Shown: positions 1 through 4,877, counted from the first letter of the stretch. The stretch: DNA of 7,214 bases from DATLTV01 sp035533375 (GCA_035533375.1 DATLTV010000070.1:1-7214); one strand, 5' to 3'. Translations and numbers: made by a program. Notes: generated from the sequence alone by a model not told the origin.

Positions 1-2135
1 GCCTCCATCGTGGCGCGGTTGTGCGTCACCACTATAAATTGGGTCTTTTTTGAAAATTCCTTGAGCATCTCGCCGAACCTCCGGGCGTTCCGTTCGTCGA
101 GCGGGGCGTCAATCTCGTCGAGTACGAGGAACGGCGGCGGGCTCACGGACACCATGGCGAAAAGCGCGGCGATCCCTACAAGACTTCGCTCGCCGCCCGA
201 AAGCATTTCGAGCGAATTGATCTTTTTTCGGGGCAGGCGTACTTCGATCTCGACCCCGGCCGCCTGTTCGATCGCCTCTTCCTCCTCATCTTCGTCCTCC
301 GCTTCCGTTTCCGGTTCGGTGAGTCCGTCTTCGCCCGGCTCCTTTATCTTCGCCTCCGGCTTCTCGACCCTCAGCTTCGCGTGCCCGCCGCCGAACATCA
401 CCTCGAAGAACTTTCCGAACTCGTCGTTGATCTGCGTGAGCGCGCCGTCGAACTCATTTTTTATCTTCTCCGTCACGTCCTTGATAAGCATCCGCAGATC
501 GGCCACGGCTTTCGTAAGATCTTCCGATTCCCGCGAAAGAAACTCGTAACGCGATTCGGTTTCCCGCGCTTCCTTCACGAGCGCTTCGTCGATCTCTCCG
601 AGCGACGCGAGATCCCCGCGCAACCGAAAGATCCTCTTCTCCGCGGCCGCAAGTTCCTCGGCGCCGAGGGCGTCGGCCTGTGCGTTCCTCAGATCGCGCG
701 GATCCCTTCCGGCCTGGCCCGCCTGCCGCACAAGTTCCTCTTCGCGCAAAGCAAGCCGTTCCTTTTCGTACATACCCTCCCGGTTCCGTAATTCCCATTG
801 CTCGATCCGGTCTTTCGCCGCCTCGACCGCGGCAACCGCCGCTTTGAAGGCGTGATAGAACGCTTCCTGGTTCTTTTCGAGTGTACTTTCTTTTTCTTTC
901 AGGTCGTTCAGCTGTTTCTCGAGCGCCCGCAGGTCGCGATTCACTTTCTCGAACTGCGCTTTGATCGCGGGGCTCGCGGATCCCGCGGTCGCCGTGCGGA
1001 CAGTCTCCGCGGAAACATGGCGGTCGTCGTCAACCATGGCGTCGATCTCTTCGATCACGCGGCGCACGGCGTCTTCGAGTTCCACCGCTTCGCCATGCAA
1101 GCCTTCCGCAAGCATTTCTTTGATCTCCTTCACAAAATGAAGAAGTTTCTCCACGGTCGCCGCGGCTTCGGGCGAGGCGGCCTCCGCGCTCATCTCGATC
1201 TGCGCCTCGATGCGGCCGAGCTCTTTCGTAAGCTCGCTCCGCTTTTCGAGAAGCGCGTACGTCTCGTCCTTTATTTTCTGGATATCTTTGCGGCCCTCGG
1301 GCTGGCTCGATTCGACTTTCGCCTGCGCCTCCTCCGCCGCTTTCTTGTCGCGTTCAAGCGCCGTCCGCTCGCCTTTTCCCGCTTCTATTTTTTTCTGGAT
1401 CACCGCGAGCTTTTCCGCGATATCCCGGAACTGGCTGCCGAAGAAGCGTTTTTCGAGAGCGAGCAGTTCATCCTCGAATTCGCCGCGCTTTTCCCAGCGC
1501 GCTGTCTGTCGTTTCAGGGACCGCAAATGCGGCAGGATCTCCTCGATAAGCGCCGCGGTCTTGTCCAGATTGATCTGGCTGTGCTTGAGCCGCCGTTCGG
1601 CGTCCGCTTTCTTCAATTGATATTCGCGCAGCCCGAGGATTTCCTCGATCATCTCGCGGCGTTCGCGCGGCGTCGCGCGGATGAACATGTCGCTGTTTCC
1701 CTGCGTCACGACGATCATGCCCCGCGAGCCGAGCCGCGCTTTCGCGAGAAAATCCACGAGATCGCGAAGTAATATTTCCGCTTGGTTCAAAAAATACTTG
1801 CTGTTGCCGTCGCGCGAGATCTGGCGCACCACGGACACCTCCGCAAAATCCACCGGAAAAAAATTGTTCTTGTTGTCGAAGTGGAGCGAGGCCGACGCCT
1901 GTCCCATGCGCGGCCGCTTCGCCGTGCCCGCGAAAATAAGATCGTCGATGCGTGCGCCACGCAAACTCTTCGCGTCGCGCTCGCCCAAAAGCCAGCGGAT
2001 CGCATCCACCACGTTCGATTTGCCCGAGCCGTTCGGCCCGACGATGGCCGTGATCCCCGCCGGGAATTCCAACACCGTCTTTCCGGCGAAAGACTTGAAG
2101 CCGTTAAGTTCGAGACGTTTAAGAAAATGGGCCAT
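1..2135 (-). CDS. smc: Chromosome segregation protein SMC, short form without a recognisable hinge (3' end cut by window edge)
   Basis: SMC ATPase of chromosome organisation and segregation, acting on DNA as a dimer. Reading from the ATG at 2135 I find no stop through 711 codons; roughly the last 30-40 residues lie outside the window. The N-lobe has the Walker A GPNGSGKS at residues 33-40, the SMC-typical SLRGARIDDLIFAG region, and a Q-loop/ERR segment (VTQGNSDMF, then TPRERREMIEEILG). The C-lobe has FGGG at 581-584, the ABC signature LSGGERSL at 645-652, Walker B FLVLDEID at 669-676 (likely catalytic Glu674) and the H-loop His705. Charged coiled-coil arms run at about 175-314 and 392-560. 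The expected full length is near 745 residues against 1,100-1,200 for typical bacterial SMC. The canonical hinge is not visible; residues 315-391 form an apparent helical hairpin instead. An acidic loop (599-620) sits in the C-lobe. No Shine-Dalgarno precedes the start. Family identity is certain; the missing hinge is judged by eye. Confidence 0.95.
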   Translation of the reverse strand, partial: MAHFLKRLELNGFKSFAGKTVLEFPAGITAIVGPNGSGKSNVVDAIRWLLGERDAKSLRGARIDDLIFAGTAKRPRMGQASASLHFDNKNNFFPVDFAEVSVVRQISRDGNSKYFLNQAEILLRDLVDFLAKARLGSRGMIVVTQGNSDMFIRATPRERREMIEEILGLREYQLKKADAERRLKHSQINLDKTAALIEEILPHLRSLKRQTARWEKRGEFEDELLALEKRFFGSQFRDIAEKLAVIQKKIEAGKGERTALERDKKAAEEAQAKVESSQPEGRKDIQKIKDETYALLEKRSELTKELGRIEAQIEMSAEAASPEAAATVEKLLHFVKEIKEMLAEGLHGEAVELEDAVRRVIEEIDAMVDDDRHVSAETVRTATAGSASPAIKAQFEKVNRDLRALEKQLNDLKEKESTLEKNQEAFYHAFKAAVAAVEAAKDRIEQWELRNREGMYEKERLALREEELVRQAGQAGRDPRDLRNAQADALGAEELAAAEKRIFRLRGDLASLGEIDEALVKEARETESRYEFLSRESEDLTKAVADLRMLIKDVTEKIKNEFDGALTQINDEFGKFFEVMFGGGHAKLRVEKPEAKIKEPGEDGLTEPETEAEDEDEEEEAIEQAAGVEIEVRLPRKKINSLEMLSGGERSLVGIAALFAMVSVSPPPFLVLDEIDAPLDERNARRFGEMLKEFSKKTQFIVVTHNRATME

Positions 2136-2140
2136 GTGAA

Positions 2141-2186
2141 TTAGCTCTTTGGCTCGATAGCTCTTTGGCTCGTAAGCTCGTAAGCC
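2141..2186. repeat. 8-nt tandem repeat array A (consensus TTRGCTCK), smc leader
   Basis: Five successive 8-nt units and a partial sixth: TTAGCTCT, TTGGCTCG, ATAGCTCT, TTGGCTCG, TAAGCTCG, TAAGCC. It starts six bases upstream of the smc start codon, so it forms the end of the smc 5' leader. Its last 19 bases (2168-2186) are identical to 4203-4221 in the rpmF leader. The inverted counterpart is at 2322-2361. Confidence 0.85.
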
Positions 2187-2195
2187 GCTCGACCT

Positions 2196-2230
2196 GTCGT
2201 CCTCCGCGAAAATGGAGGAACCATGCTTCC
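2196..2230 (+). repeat. Palindromic interspersed element, intergenic copy
   Basis: A 35-nt element with a short hairpin (TCCTCC ... GGAGGA around a GCGAAAAT loop) and a conserved flank CCATGCTTCC. In the opposite orientation it aligns to 4749-4781 inside rnhB: the ends GTCGTCC and CCATGCTTCC and the core CCGCGAA are identical, about 28 matches over 35 columns with two single-base gaps. It falls in the transcribed leader of smc, between the predicted -10 box and the start codon. Confidence 0.75.
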
Positions 2231-2231
2231 T

Positions 2232-2260
2232 ATTATAAACGATGTTTTCGACAATTAAAA
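2232..2260 (-). promoter_or_regulatory. Predicted sigma70-like promoter for smc
   Basis: On the minus strand there is a perfect -10 hexamer TATAAT (2237-2232), preceded after a 17-nt spacer by a weak -35 TTTTAA (2260-2255, 3 of 6 matches). Transcription would begin near 2225, giving a leader of about 90 nt that contains the palindromic element and the 8-nt array. It would let smc be expressed independently of the upstream rnc operon. Confidence 0.55.
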
Positions 2261-2312
2261 CCTGGATCCCGGCTGGAGTTTACCCCGTGCCGCGACACGG
2301 AGCTGGGGCGAA
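2261..2312. repeat. GC-rich hairpin sequence, probable second interspersed palindromic element
   Basis: This segment opens with CCTGGATCCCGGC and holds a stem CCGTG (2285-2289)/CACGG (2296-2300), with further CCCC/GGGG pairing outside it. It resembles in style the dispersed hairpin repeats found between genes in many bacteria, but I see no second copy in this window. It is not followed by a T-run on either strand, so a Rho-independent terminator is not supported. The 2136-2349 spacer holds no gene; it consists almost wholly of these elements and the smc promoter. Confidence 0.45.
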
Positions 2313-2321
2313 GGATATTGA

Positions 2322-2361
2322 GTGGCTAACGAGCCAAAGAGCCAACGAGCTAACGAGCTTT
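2322..2361. repeat. 8-nt tandem repeat array B, inverted relative to array A, overlaps the rnc stop codon
   Basis: Read on the minus strand the units are AAAGCTCG, TTAGCTCG, TTGGCTCT, TTGGCTCG, TTAGCCAC. This is the same family as array A but in inverted orientation, so the two could pair in RNA or flank the intervening segment. The array begins inside rnc: the last two sense codons (GCT CGT) and the stop codon TAG are repeat sequence. Confidence 0.8.
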
Positions 2362-3033
2362 TTTAAGCGCTTTCTTTGCAGCTTCCAATTCCCCTTCCTG
2401 TTTCGAAGCGCCGGAGCCGTCGGCCACGAGTTTGTCGCCGAAGTAAACGCCTATCTTAAAAATGCGTTTGTGCGCGGGACCTGATTCTTCGAGCACCTTA
2501 TAGGTCGGCGTGACCTTCAGCTTTTCCTGGACGACCTCCTGCAGTTCGCTTTTCGCATCCTTATAGCTTTTCGTTTTCATGATTTCGTCCAGGTGTATCC
2601 AGATGAATTTCTTCACGAACCCGTGTGCGGCTTCAATCCCGCGGTCGAGATACATCGCACCGATCACGGCCTCCATCGCGTTCGCGAGAATCACTTCCCG
2701 CGCCTTGCCCGTATCTTTCTTCTCGCCGCGCGACATGAGAATGAAGTCCCTGAGCCCGATCTCTTCCGCCACTTTTGCGAGATTCTGGTAGTTCACGAGC
2801 GCCGCGCGGAGCACGGTCATCTGTCCTTCGGGAAAACCGGGGAATTTTTTGAAAAGCTCTTCCGTGACGATGAGCTCCAACACCGCGTCGCCAAGATATT
2901 CCAGCCGCTCGTTGTGCGGCAGGCGCCATTTCGGATACTCGTTCAAATACGACCGGTGCGTCAGGGCCTCGGTGATCAGATCTTCGTCTTTGAATGTTAC
3001 GCCGATCGCTGTCGCGATTTTTTTCAGTTCCAT
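2350..3033 (-). CDS. rnc: Ribonuclease III
   Basis: Endonuclease that cuts double-stranded RNA, processing rRNA precursors and structured mRNAs in the cytoplasm as a homodimer. The 227-residue protein is of normal length. The catalytic domain occupies about 1-150 with the signature NERLEYLGDAVLE at residues 41-53 (Glu45 and Asp49 as metal ligands) and a second active-site segment ILANAMEAVIGAMYLD at 115-130 with Glu121. Asn118 stands where Escherichia coli has Asp114. A C-terminal double-stranded RNA-binding domain spans about 157-227, ending in the GSGASKQEGELEAAKKAL helix. The ATG overlaps the upstream 84-codon gene by 10 nt, implying translational coupling. A GGGGGAGG sequence lies upstream, with 13 nt between GGAGG and the ATG, longer than ideal. 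The last two codons and the stop come from the 8-nt repeat array. Confidence 0.97.
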   Translation of the reverse strand: MELKKIATAIGVTFKDEDLITEALTHRSYLNEYPKWRLPHNERLEYLGDAVLELIVTEELFKKFPGFPEGQMTVLRAALVNYQNLAKVAEEIGLRDFILMSRGEKKDTGKAREVILANAMEAVIGAMYLDRGIEAAHGFVKKFIWIHLDEIMKTKSYKDAKSELQEVVQEKLKVTPTYKVLEESGPAHKRIFKIGVYFGDKLVADGSGASKQEGELEAAKKALKKAR

Positions 3034-3278
3034 TGTTCTGGTTTTTCCTCCCCCATTTTTAATTTGGCGTGATGCTCAAGGATAAGCAGGCTGTGTTCGC
3101 GGCAAAACGGTACTCCGTTTATTTCCCATGTCGCATCATGTTCCTTGCCATTGCCGTAATGGCAGTTCCGCGGCGTTTCTTTCGCTCCGAGCACACGCGC
3201 TTCGACGCCAGGCTGCCCGGCCCGCTCGAGCGGGCCGGGCACCTCATCGGACCACTTATGCGATAACTTTTCGTTCAT
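3024..3278 (-). CDS. Hypothetical 84-residue Cys/His protein, possibly zinc-binding, containing a palindrome-encoded insert
   Basis: I do not recognise the family. The gene starts 5 nt after the nusB stop and ends 10 nt inside rnc, so it is probably translated as part of the nusB-rnc operon; this tight fit is the main reason to believe it is real. The C-terminal half (residues 37-84) looks like a small domain with Cys39, His40, His47, Cys59 and His62, ending NGVPFCREH and then a short helix. The spacing could support one zinc ion, but this is inference. Residues 14-23 (PGPLERAGQP) are encoded by a perfect 28-nt palindrome and look unlike the rest, as if inserted between KWSDEV and the conserved part. 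No Shine-Dalgarno is visible. No function can be assigned. Confidence 0.75.
   Translation of the reverse strand: MNEKLSHKWSDEVPGPLERAGQPGVEARVLGAKETPRNCHYGNGKEHDATWEINGVPFCREHSLLILEHHAKLKMGEEKPEQWN
3214..3241. repeat. Perfect 28-nt palindrome inside a coding sequence
   Basis: The half-site TGCCCGGCCCGCTC (3214-3227) is followed directly by its exact reverse complement (3228-3241). It is nearly all G and C, has no T-run on either side, and lies within the 84-residue gene, where it encodes PGPLERAGQP. In mRNA it could form a hairpin of about 12 bp with a 4-nt loop. Confidence 0.95.
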
Positions 3279-3283
3279 GCCAA

Positions 3284-3730
3284 TCAGCTTTTTGCCGTTT
3301 CCCCGCTTTTCGCCGCATCAAGCTCGCGGTAGATCGTGCCGAGAACGCCGTTCACGAATCGCGCCGCATTCGGACCGCCGTAATTTTTCGCGACTTCGAT
3401 CGCTTCGTTGATCGCGACCTTCGACGGCACTTCGTTTTGGTCGGCGTAGAGCAGCTCGTAGAGGCCGATGCGCAGGATATTGCGGTCGATGATCGCGATC
3501 TTATCGAGCGGCCACTCGGGCGCCGCTTTCGTGATTACGTTGTCGATCTCCTTCAGGTGATCCATAATCCCCTTCAATATCTTCCAAGCGAATTCGGGTT
3601 CGTCGATGCCCGGCGCGAACTCGGCGAGATCGCGGTCGAGGATCGCGACAATATCGCGCTTGCCCTTATAAAAATCCCATTCGTACAAGGTTTGGAGGAT
3701 AACGGTGCGAATGAGGTGTCGTGTAGCCAT
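3284..3730 (-). CDS. nusB: Transcription antitermination factor NusB
   Basis: RNA-binding all-helical protein that, with NusE (ribosomal protein S10), binds boxA in rRNA leaders and supports antitermination and rRNA transcription. The 148 residues match the family's usual length. The N-terminus (TRHLIRTVILQTLYEWDF) shows the basic, LQ-LY first helix. The strongest signature is VPSKVAINEAIEVAKNYG at residues 101-118, followed by ARFVNGVLG at 123-131. The start is the ATG at 3730; the upstream sequence has no Shine-Dalgarno. The gene lies 33 nt after the 72-residue acidic gene and 5 nt before the 84-residue gene, so it is an internal operon cistron. NusB next to L32 and RNase III groups rRNA transcription, rRNA processing and a ribosomal protein. 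Confidence 0.95.
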   Translation of the reverse strand: MATRHLIRTVILQTLYEWDFYKGKRDIVAILDRDLAEFAPGIDEPEFAWKILKGIMDHLKEIDNVITKAAPEWPLDKIAIIDRNILRIGLYELLYADQNEVPSKVAINEAIEVAKNYGGPNAARFVNGVLGTIYRELDAAKSGETAKS

Positions 3731-3763
3731 AACGTATGGTAAAGATCGGGGGCGCTTAATCGA

Positions 3764-3982
3764 TTATTCTTCTTCCTCGTTGCCGTCGCCGTCAGCCGAC
3801 GATTCCTGGACGGTGAGTAAGCCGCCGCTTTTTTCGGCCGCTTGTTTCCCTTCGGCGGTGGTCGTCCATATTTCCGCCGCCTCCTCGCTTTCAAATCCTT
3901 TTTTCACGACGTTGTCCTCGCCATCAATCACCTCCCAACGTTTTTCCTCTGCGCTTTGTTCCTCCAGCTCTTCAAGGCTCAT
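3764..3982 (-). CDS. Hypothetical small acidic protein
   Basis: Unrecognised 72-residue protein between rpmF and nusB. It has a charged N-terminal helix (SLEELEEQSAEEKR), then WEVIDGEDNVVKKGFESEEAAEIW, and a disordered acidic tail ending in four Glu. The middle has the pattern 'W-V-D-G-V-gf-s-eeA-W' seen in small DUF2188-like beta-beta-alpha proteins; that likeness is by eye only. I chose the ATG at 3982; a TTG at 4003 in the same frame would add seven residues (MKIKKIF) and cannot be excluded. The region before the ATG is A/T-rich with no Shine-Dalgarno. It lies 45 nt after rpmF and 33 nt before nusB in the same direction. The codon pattern and strong protein character make it a likely real gene. 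Confidence 0.7.
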   Translation of the reverse strand: MSLEELEEQSAEEKRWEVIDGEDNVVKKGFESEEAAEIWTTTAEGKQAAEKSGGLLTVQESSADGDGNEEEE

Positions 3983-4027
3983 AAATATTTTTTTAATTTT
4001 CAAGCTTCTCGTGAGATCGTTTTTTTT

Positions 4028-4180
4028 CTACTTCGCGCCGCACTGCCGACACACCCGATGCGCTTCCTTCGGTCCGCCGCATTGCTTGCACACGAAAAGA
4101 CGCTGTTTTTTGAGCGCCAAATGCGACCGCCTGCGGCCGACTTTGCCTTTCGAATGATGTTTTGTTGGTACGCCTCCCAT
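4028..4180 (-). CDS. rpmF: 50S ribosomal protein L32 (bL32)
   Basis: Small structural protein of the large ribosomal subunit. The 50-residue reading frame starts at the ATG 4180 (MGGVPTKHHSKGKVGRRRSH) and ends with TAG at 4028-4030. It shows the family plan: a basic N-terminus with a VP-x-H/S-K motif, an arginine-rich stretch at 16-18, then a C-terminal zinc ribbon with CKQC (31-34) and CRQC (44-47), so this is the zinc-binding form. Length is normal for the family. It is the first gene after the promoter at 4268-4240 and probably the first cistron of the rpmF-hypothetical-nusB-hypothetical-rnc unit. No Shine-Dalgarno precedes it; a 12-nt palindrome lies 5 nt upstream of the ATG. Confidence 0.95.
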   Translation of the reverse strand: MGGVPTKHHSKGKVGRRRSHLALKKQRLFVCKQCGGPKEAHRVCRQCGAK

Positions 4181-4185
4181 AGGTT

Positions 4186-4197
4186 AACTTATAAGTT
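4186..4197. promoter_or_regulatory. Perfect 12-nt palindrome in the rpmF 5' leader
   Basis: AACTTATAAGTT reads the same on both strands and ends 5 nt before the rpmF ATG, where a ribosome-binding site would normally be. It could be an operator or a small RNA hairpin. An A/T-rich 12-mer could also be chance, so the role is speculative. Confidence 0.3.
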
Positions 4198-4199
4198 CT

Positions 4200-4221
4200 T
4201 GAGCTCGTAAGCTCGTAAGCC
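4200..4221. repeat. 8-nt tandem repeat array C, rpmF leader
   Basis: Units TGAGCTCG, TAAGCTCG, TAAGCC. Bases 4203-4221 are identical to 2168-2186 in the smc leader (19 of 19). The array lies in the predicted transcribed leader between the promoter and the L32 start codon. Confidence 0.8.
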
Positions 4222-4239
4222 AGTCAAAATAATACCTCA

Positions 4240-4268
4240 AGTATAGCGGGTCAGCTTAAAAAGGTCAA
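4240..4268 (-). promoter_or_regulatory. Strong predicted sigma70-like promoter for the rpmF operon
   Basis: On the minus strand, -35 TTGACC (4268-4263) and -10 TATACT (4245-4240) are separated by exactly 17 nt; each hexamer matches the consensus at 5 of 6 positions. The -35 box lies in the last codons of rnhB and the spacer covers its stop codon, so the cluster promoter is built into the end of the upstream gene. Predicted transcription start is near 4233, about 50 nt before the L32 start. Confidence 0.75.
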
Positions 4269-4877
4269 CCGATGCATTTTGCACGGTCCATATTTCCGGA
4301 TCGCGACACTATGCATTTTCGTGCCATATCCTTTGTGGATGTCGAAGCCGTACTGCGCATACTTTTTCGCAAGCCGAACCATGGCGCGGTCGCGGGTGAC
4401 CTTCGCGACAATCGAGGCCATGGCGACGGCCGGAATTTTCTCGTCACCCTTCACAACGGTTCTTGCACTACAAACATTTGTCATTTGCCAATTACGATTT
4501 GCGAGGTACAGGCCGCCATCCAGGAAAACCTTGCTATTCGCAACCGATAATTTGCAATTGGTAATTAGCTTTTTGTACGCTTGCTGCGCCGCCCGGTTCG
4601 CCGCCGCGGAAATATTCATACGCTCGATTACGCGCGGATAAACGCGCGCCACGGCGTATTCGATCCGCGGATGGTTTTTGAAATACAAAAACCACGCTTC
4701 GCGCTGCTTAGGGGAGAGTTTTTTCGAATCCTTCAATTTCAGACGTTCGGAAGCATGGATCCCCGCCTTCGCGGGGACGACGGGTAAGTGCAGGCGAACC
4801 GGAATGCATACCGCCGCGACGGTCACGGGGCCGGCGAGCGCTCCGCGGCCTACTTCATCGAGACCGATAATATACAT
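4251..4877 (-). CDS. rnhB: Ribonuclease HII with repeat-derived insertions
   Basis: Cleaves RNA in RNA-DNA hybrids and starts removal of single ribonucleotides from DNA. The 208-residue protein has the family's DEDD metal centre: Asp7-Glu8 in GLDEVGRGALAGPV, Asp120 in VFLDG, and Asp145 in VVKGD. LKDSKKLSPKQRE (48-60), AMASIVAKVTRDR (152-164) and the C-terminal FDIHKGYGTKMH (178-189) are all in place, so the enzyme is probably active. Two regions are longer than usual: residues 33-43 (VVPAKAGIHAS) between the first strand and DSKKLS, encoded by a palindromic element; and the segments around Asp120 (ITNCKLSVANS, LANRNWQMTNV), where the spacing from Asp120 to Asp145 is 25 instead of about 18. 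It lies 76 nt after the sortase. No Shine-Dalgarno is present; the ATG touches a 7-nt repeat array. Confidence 0.96.
   Translation of the reverse strand: MYIIGLDEVGRGALAGPVTVAAVCIPVRLHLPVVPAKAGIHASERLKLKDSKKLSPKQREAWFLYFKNHPRIEYAVARVYPRVIERMNISAAANRAAQQAYKKLITNCKLSVANSKVFLDGGLYLANRNWQMTNVCSARTVVKGDEKIPAVAMASIVAKVTRDRAMVRLAKKYAQYGFDIHKGYGTKMHSVAIRKYGPCKMHRLTFLS
4487..4569. repeat. Imperfect inverted repeat flanking the RNase HII catalytic Asp120 codon
   Basis: The 16-nt arm GCCAATTACGATTTGC (4487-4502) and the reverse complement of 4554-4569 (GCTAATTACCAATTGC) match at 13 of 16 positions. The arms are A/T-rich, unlike the surrounding G/C-rich coding sequence, and coincide with the two protein stretches that look inserted relative to other RNases HII. 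The catalytic codon (4518-4520) lies between them. Confidence 0.6.
4749..4781 (-). repeat. Palindromic interspersed element, in-frame copy inside rnhB
   Basis: A 33-nt sequence with a CCCCGC/GCGGGG hairpin, homologous to the intergenic copy at 2196-2230 but in the opposite orientation. It occupies exactly 11 codons (residues 33-43, VVPAKAGIHAS). The PAKAGIH translation is a familiar outcome of dispersed palindromic repeats landing in genes in other bacteria (from memory, not searched). Confidence 0.8.

Noticed and set aside
10..1772. Long open frames on the plus strand across the smc region (for example 798-1772)
   Set aside because: They are antisense to smc, share its codon boundaries, encode Arg/Phe/Leu-rich text with no domain, and result from the G/C-rich third-base bias of the minus-strand gene.
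1..2135. Possible frameshift or internal deletion explaining the short SMC
   Set aside because: I read all 711 codons in one frame without a stop; both coiled-coil arms and both ATPase lobes are intact in order, so this is a single continuous gene as sequenced.
2141..2361. CRISPR array
   Set aside because: Units are 8 nt and contiguous with no spacers, and no cas gene is present.
3214..3241. Rho-independent terminator at the 28-nt palindrome
   Set aside because: There is no T-run on either side and it lies inside a coding sequence that continues into an overlapping gene.
3128..3742. Plus-strand frame of 204 codons opposite nusB
   Set aside because: It runs antisense to nusB and the 84-residue gene, both supported by motifs or tight operon spacing; the translation shows no domain.
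3983..4003. TTG start for the acidic hypothetical protein
   Set aside because: It would add MKIKKIF from an A-rich leader; the ATG at 3982 is the simpler start, though not proven.
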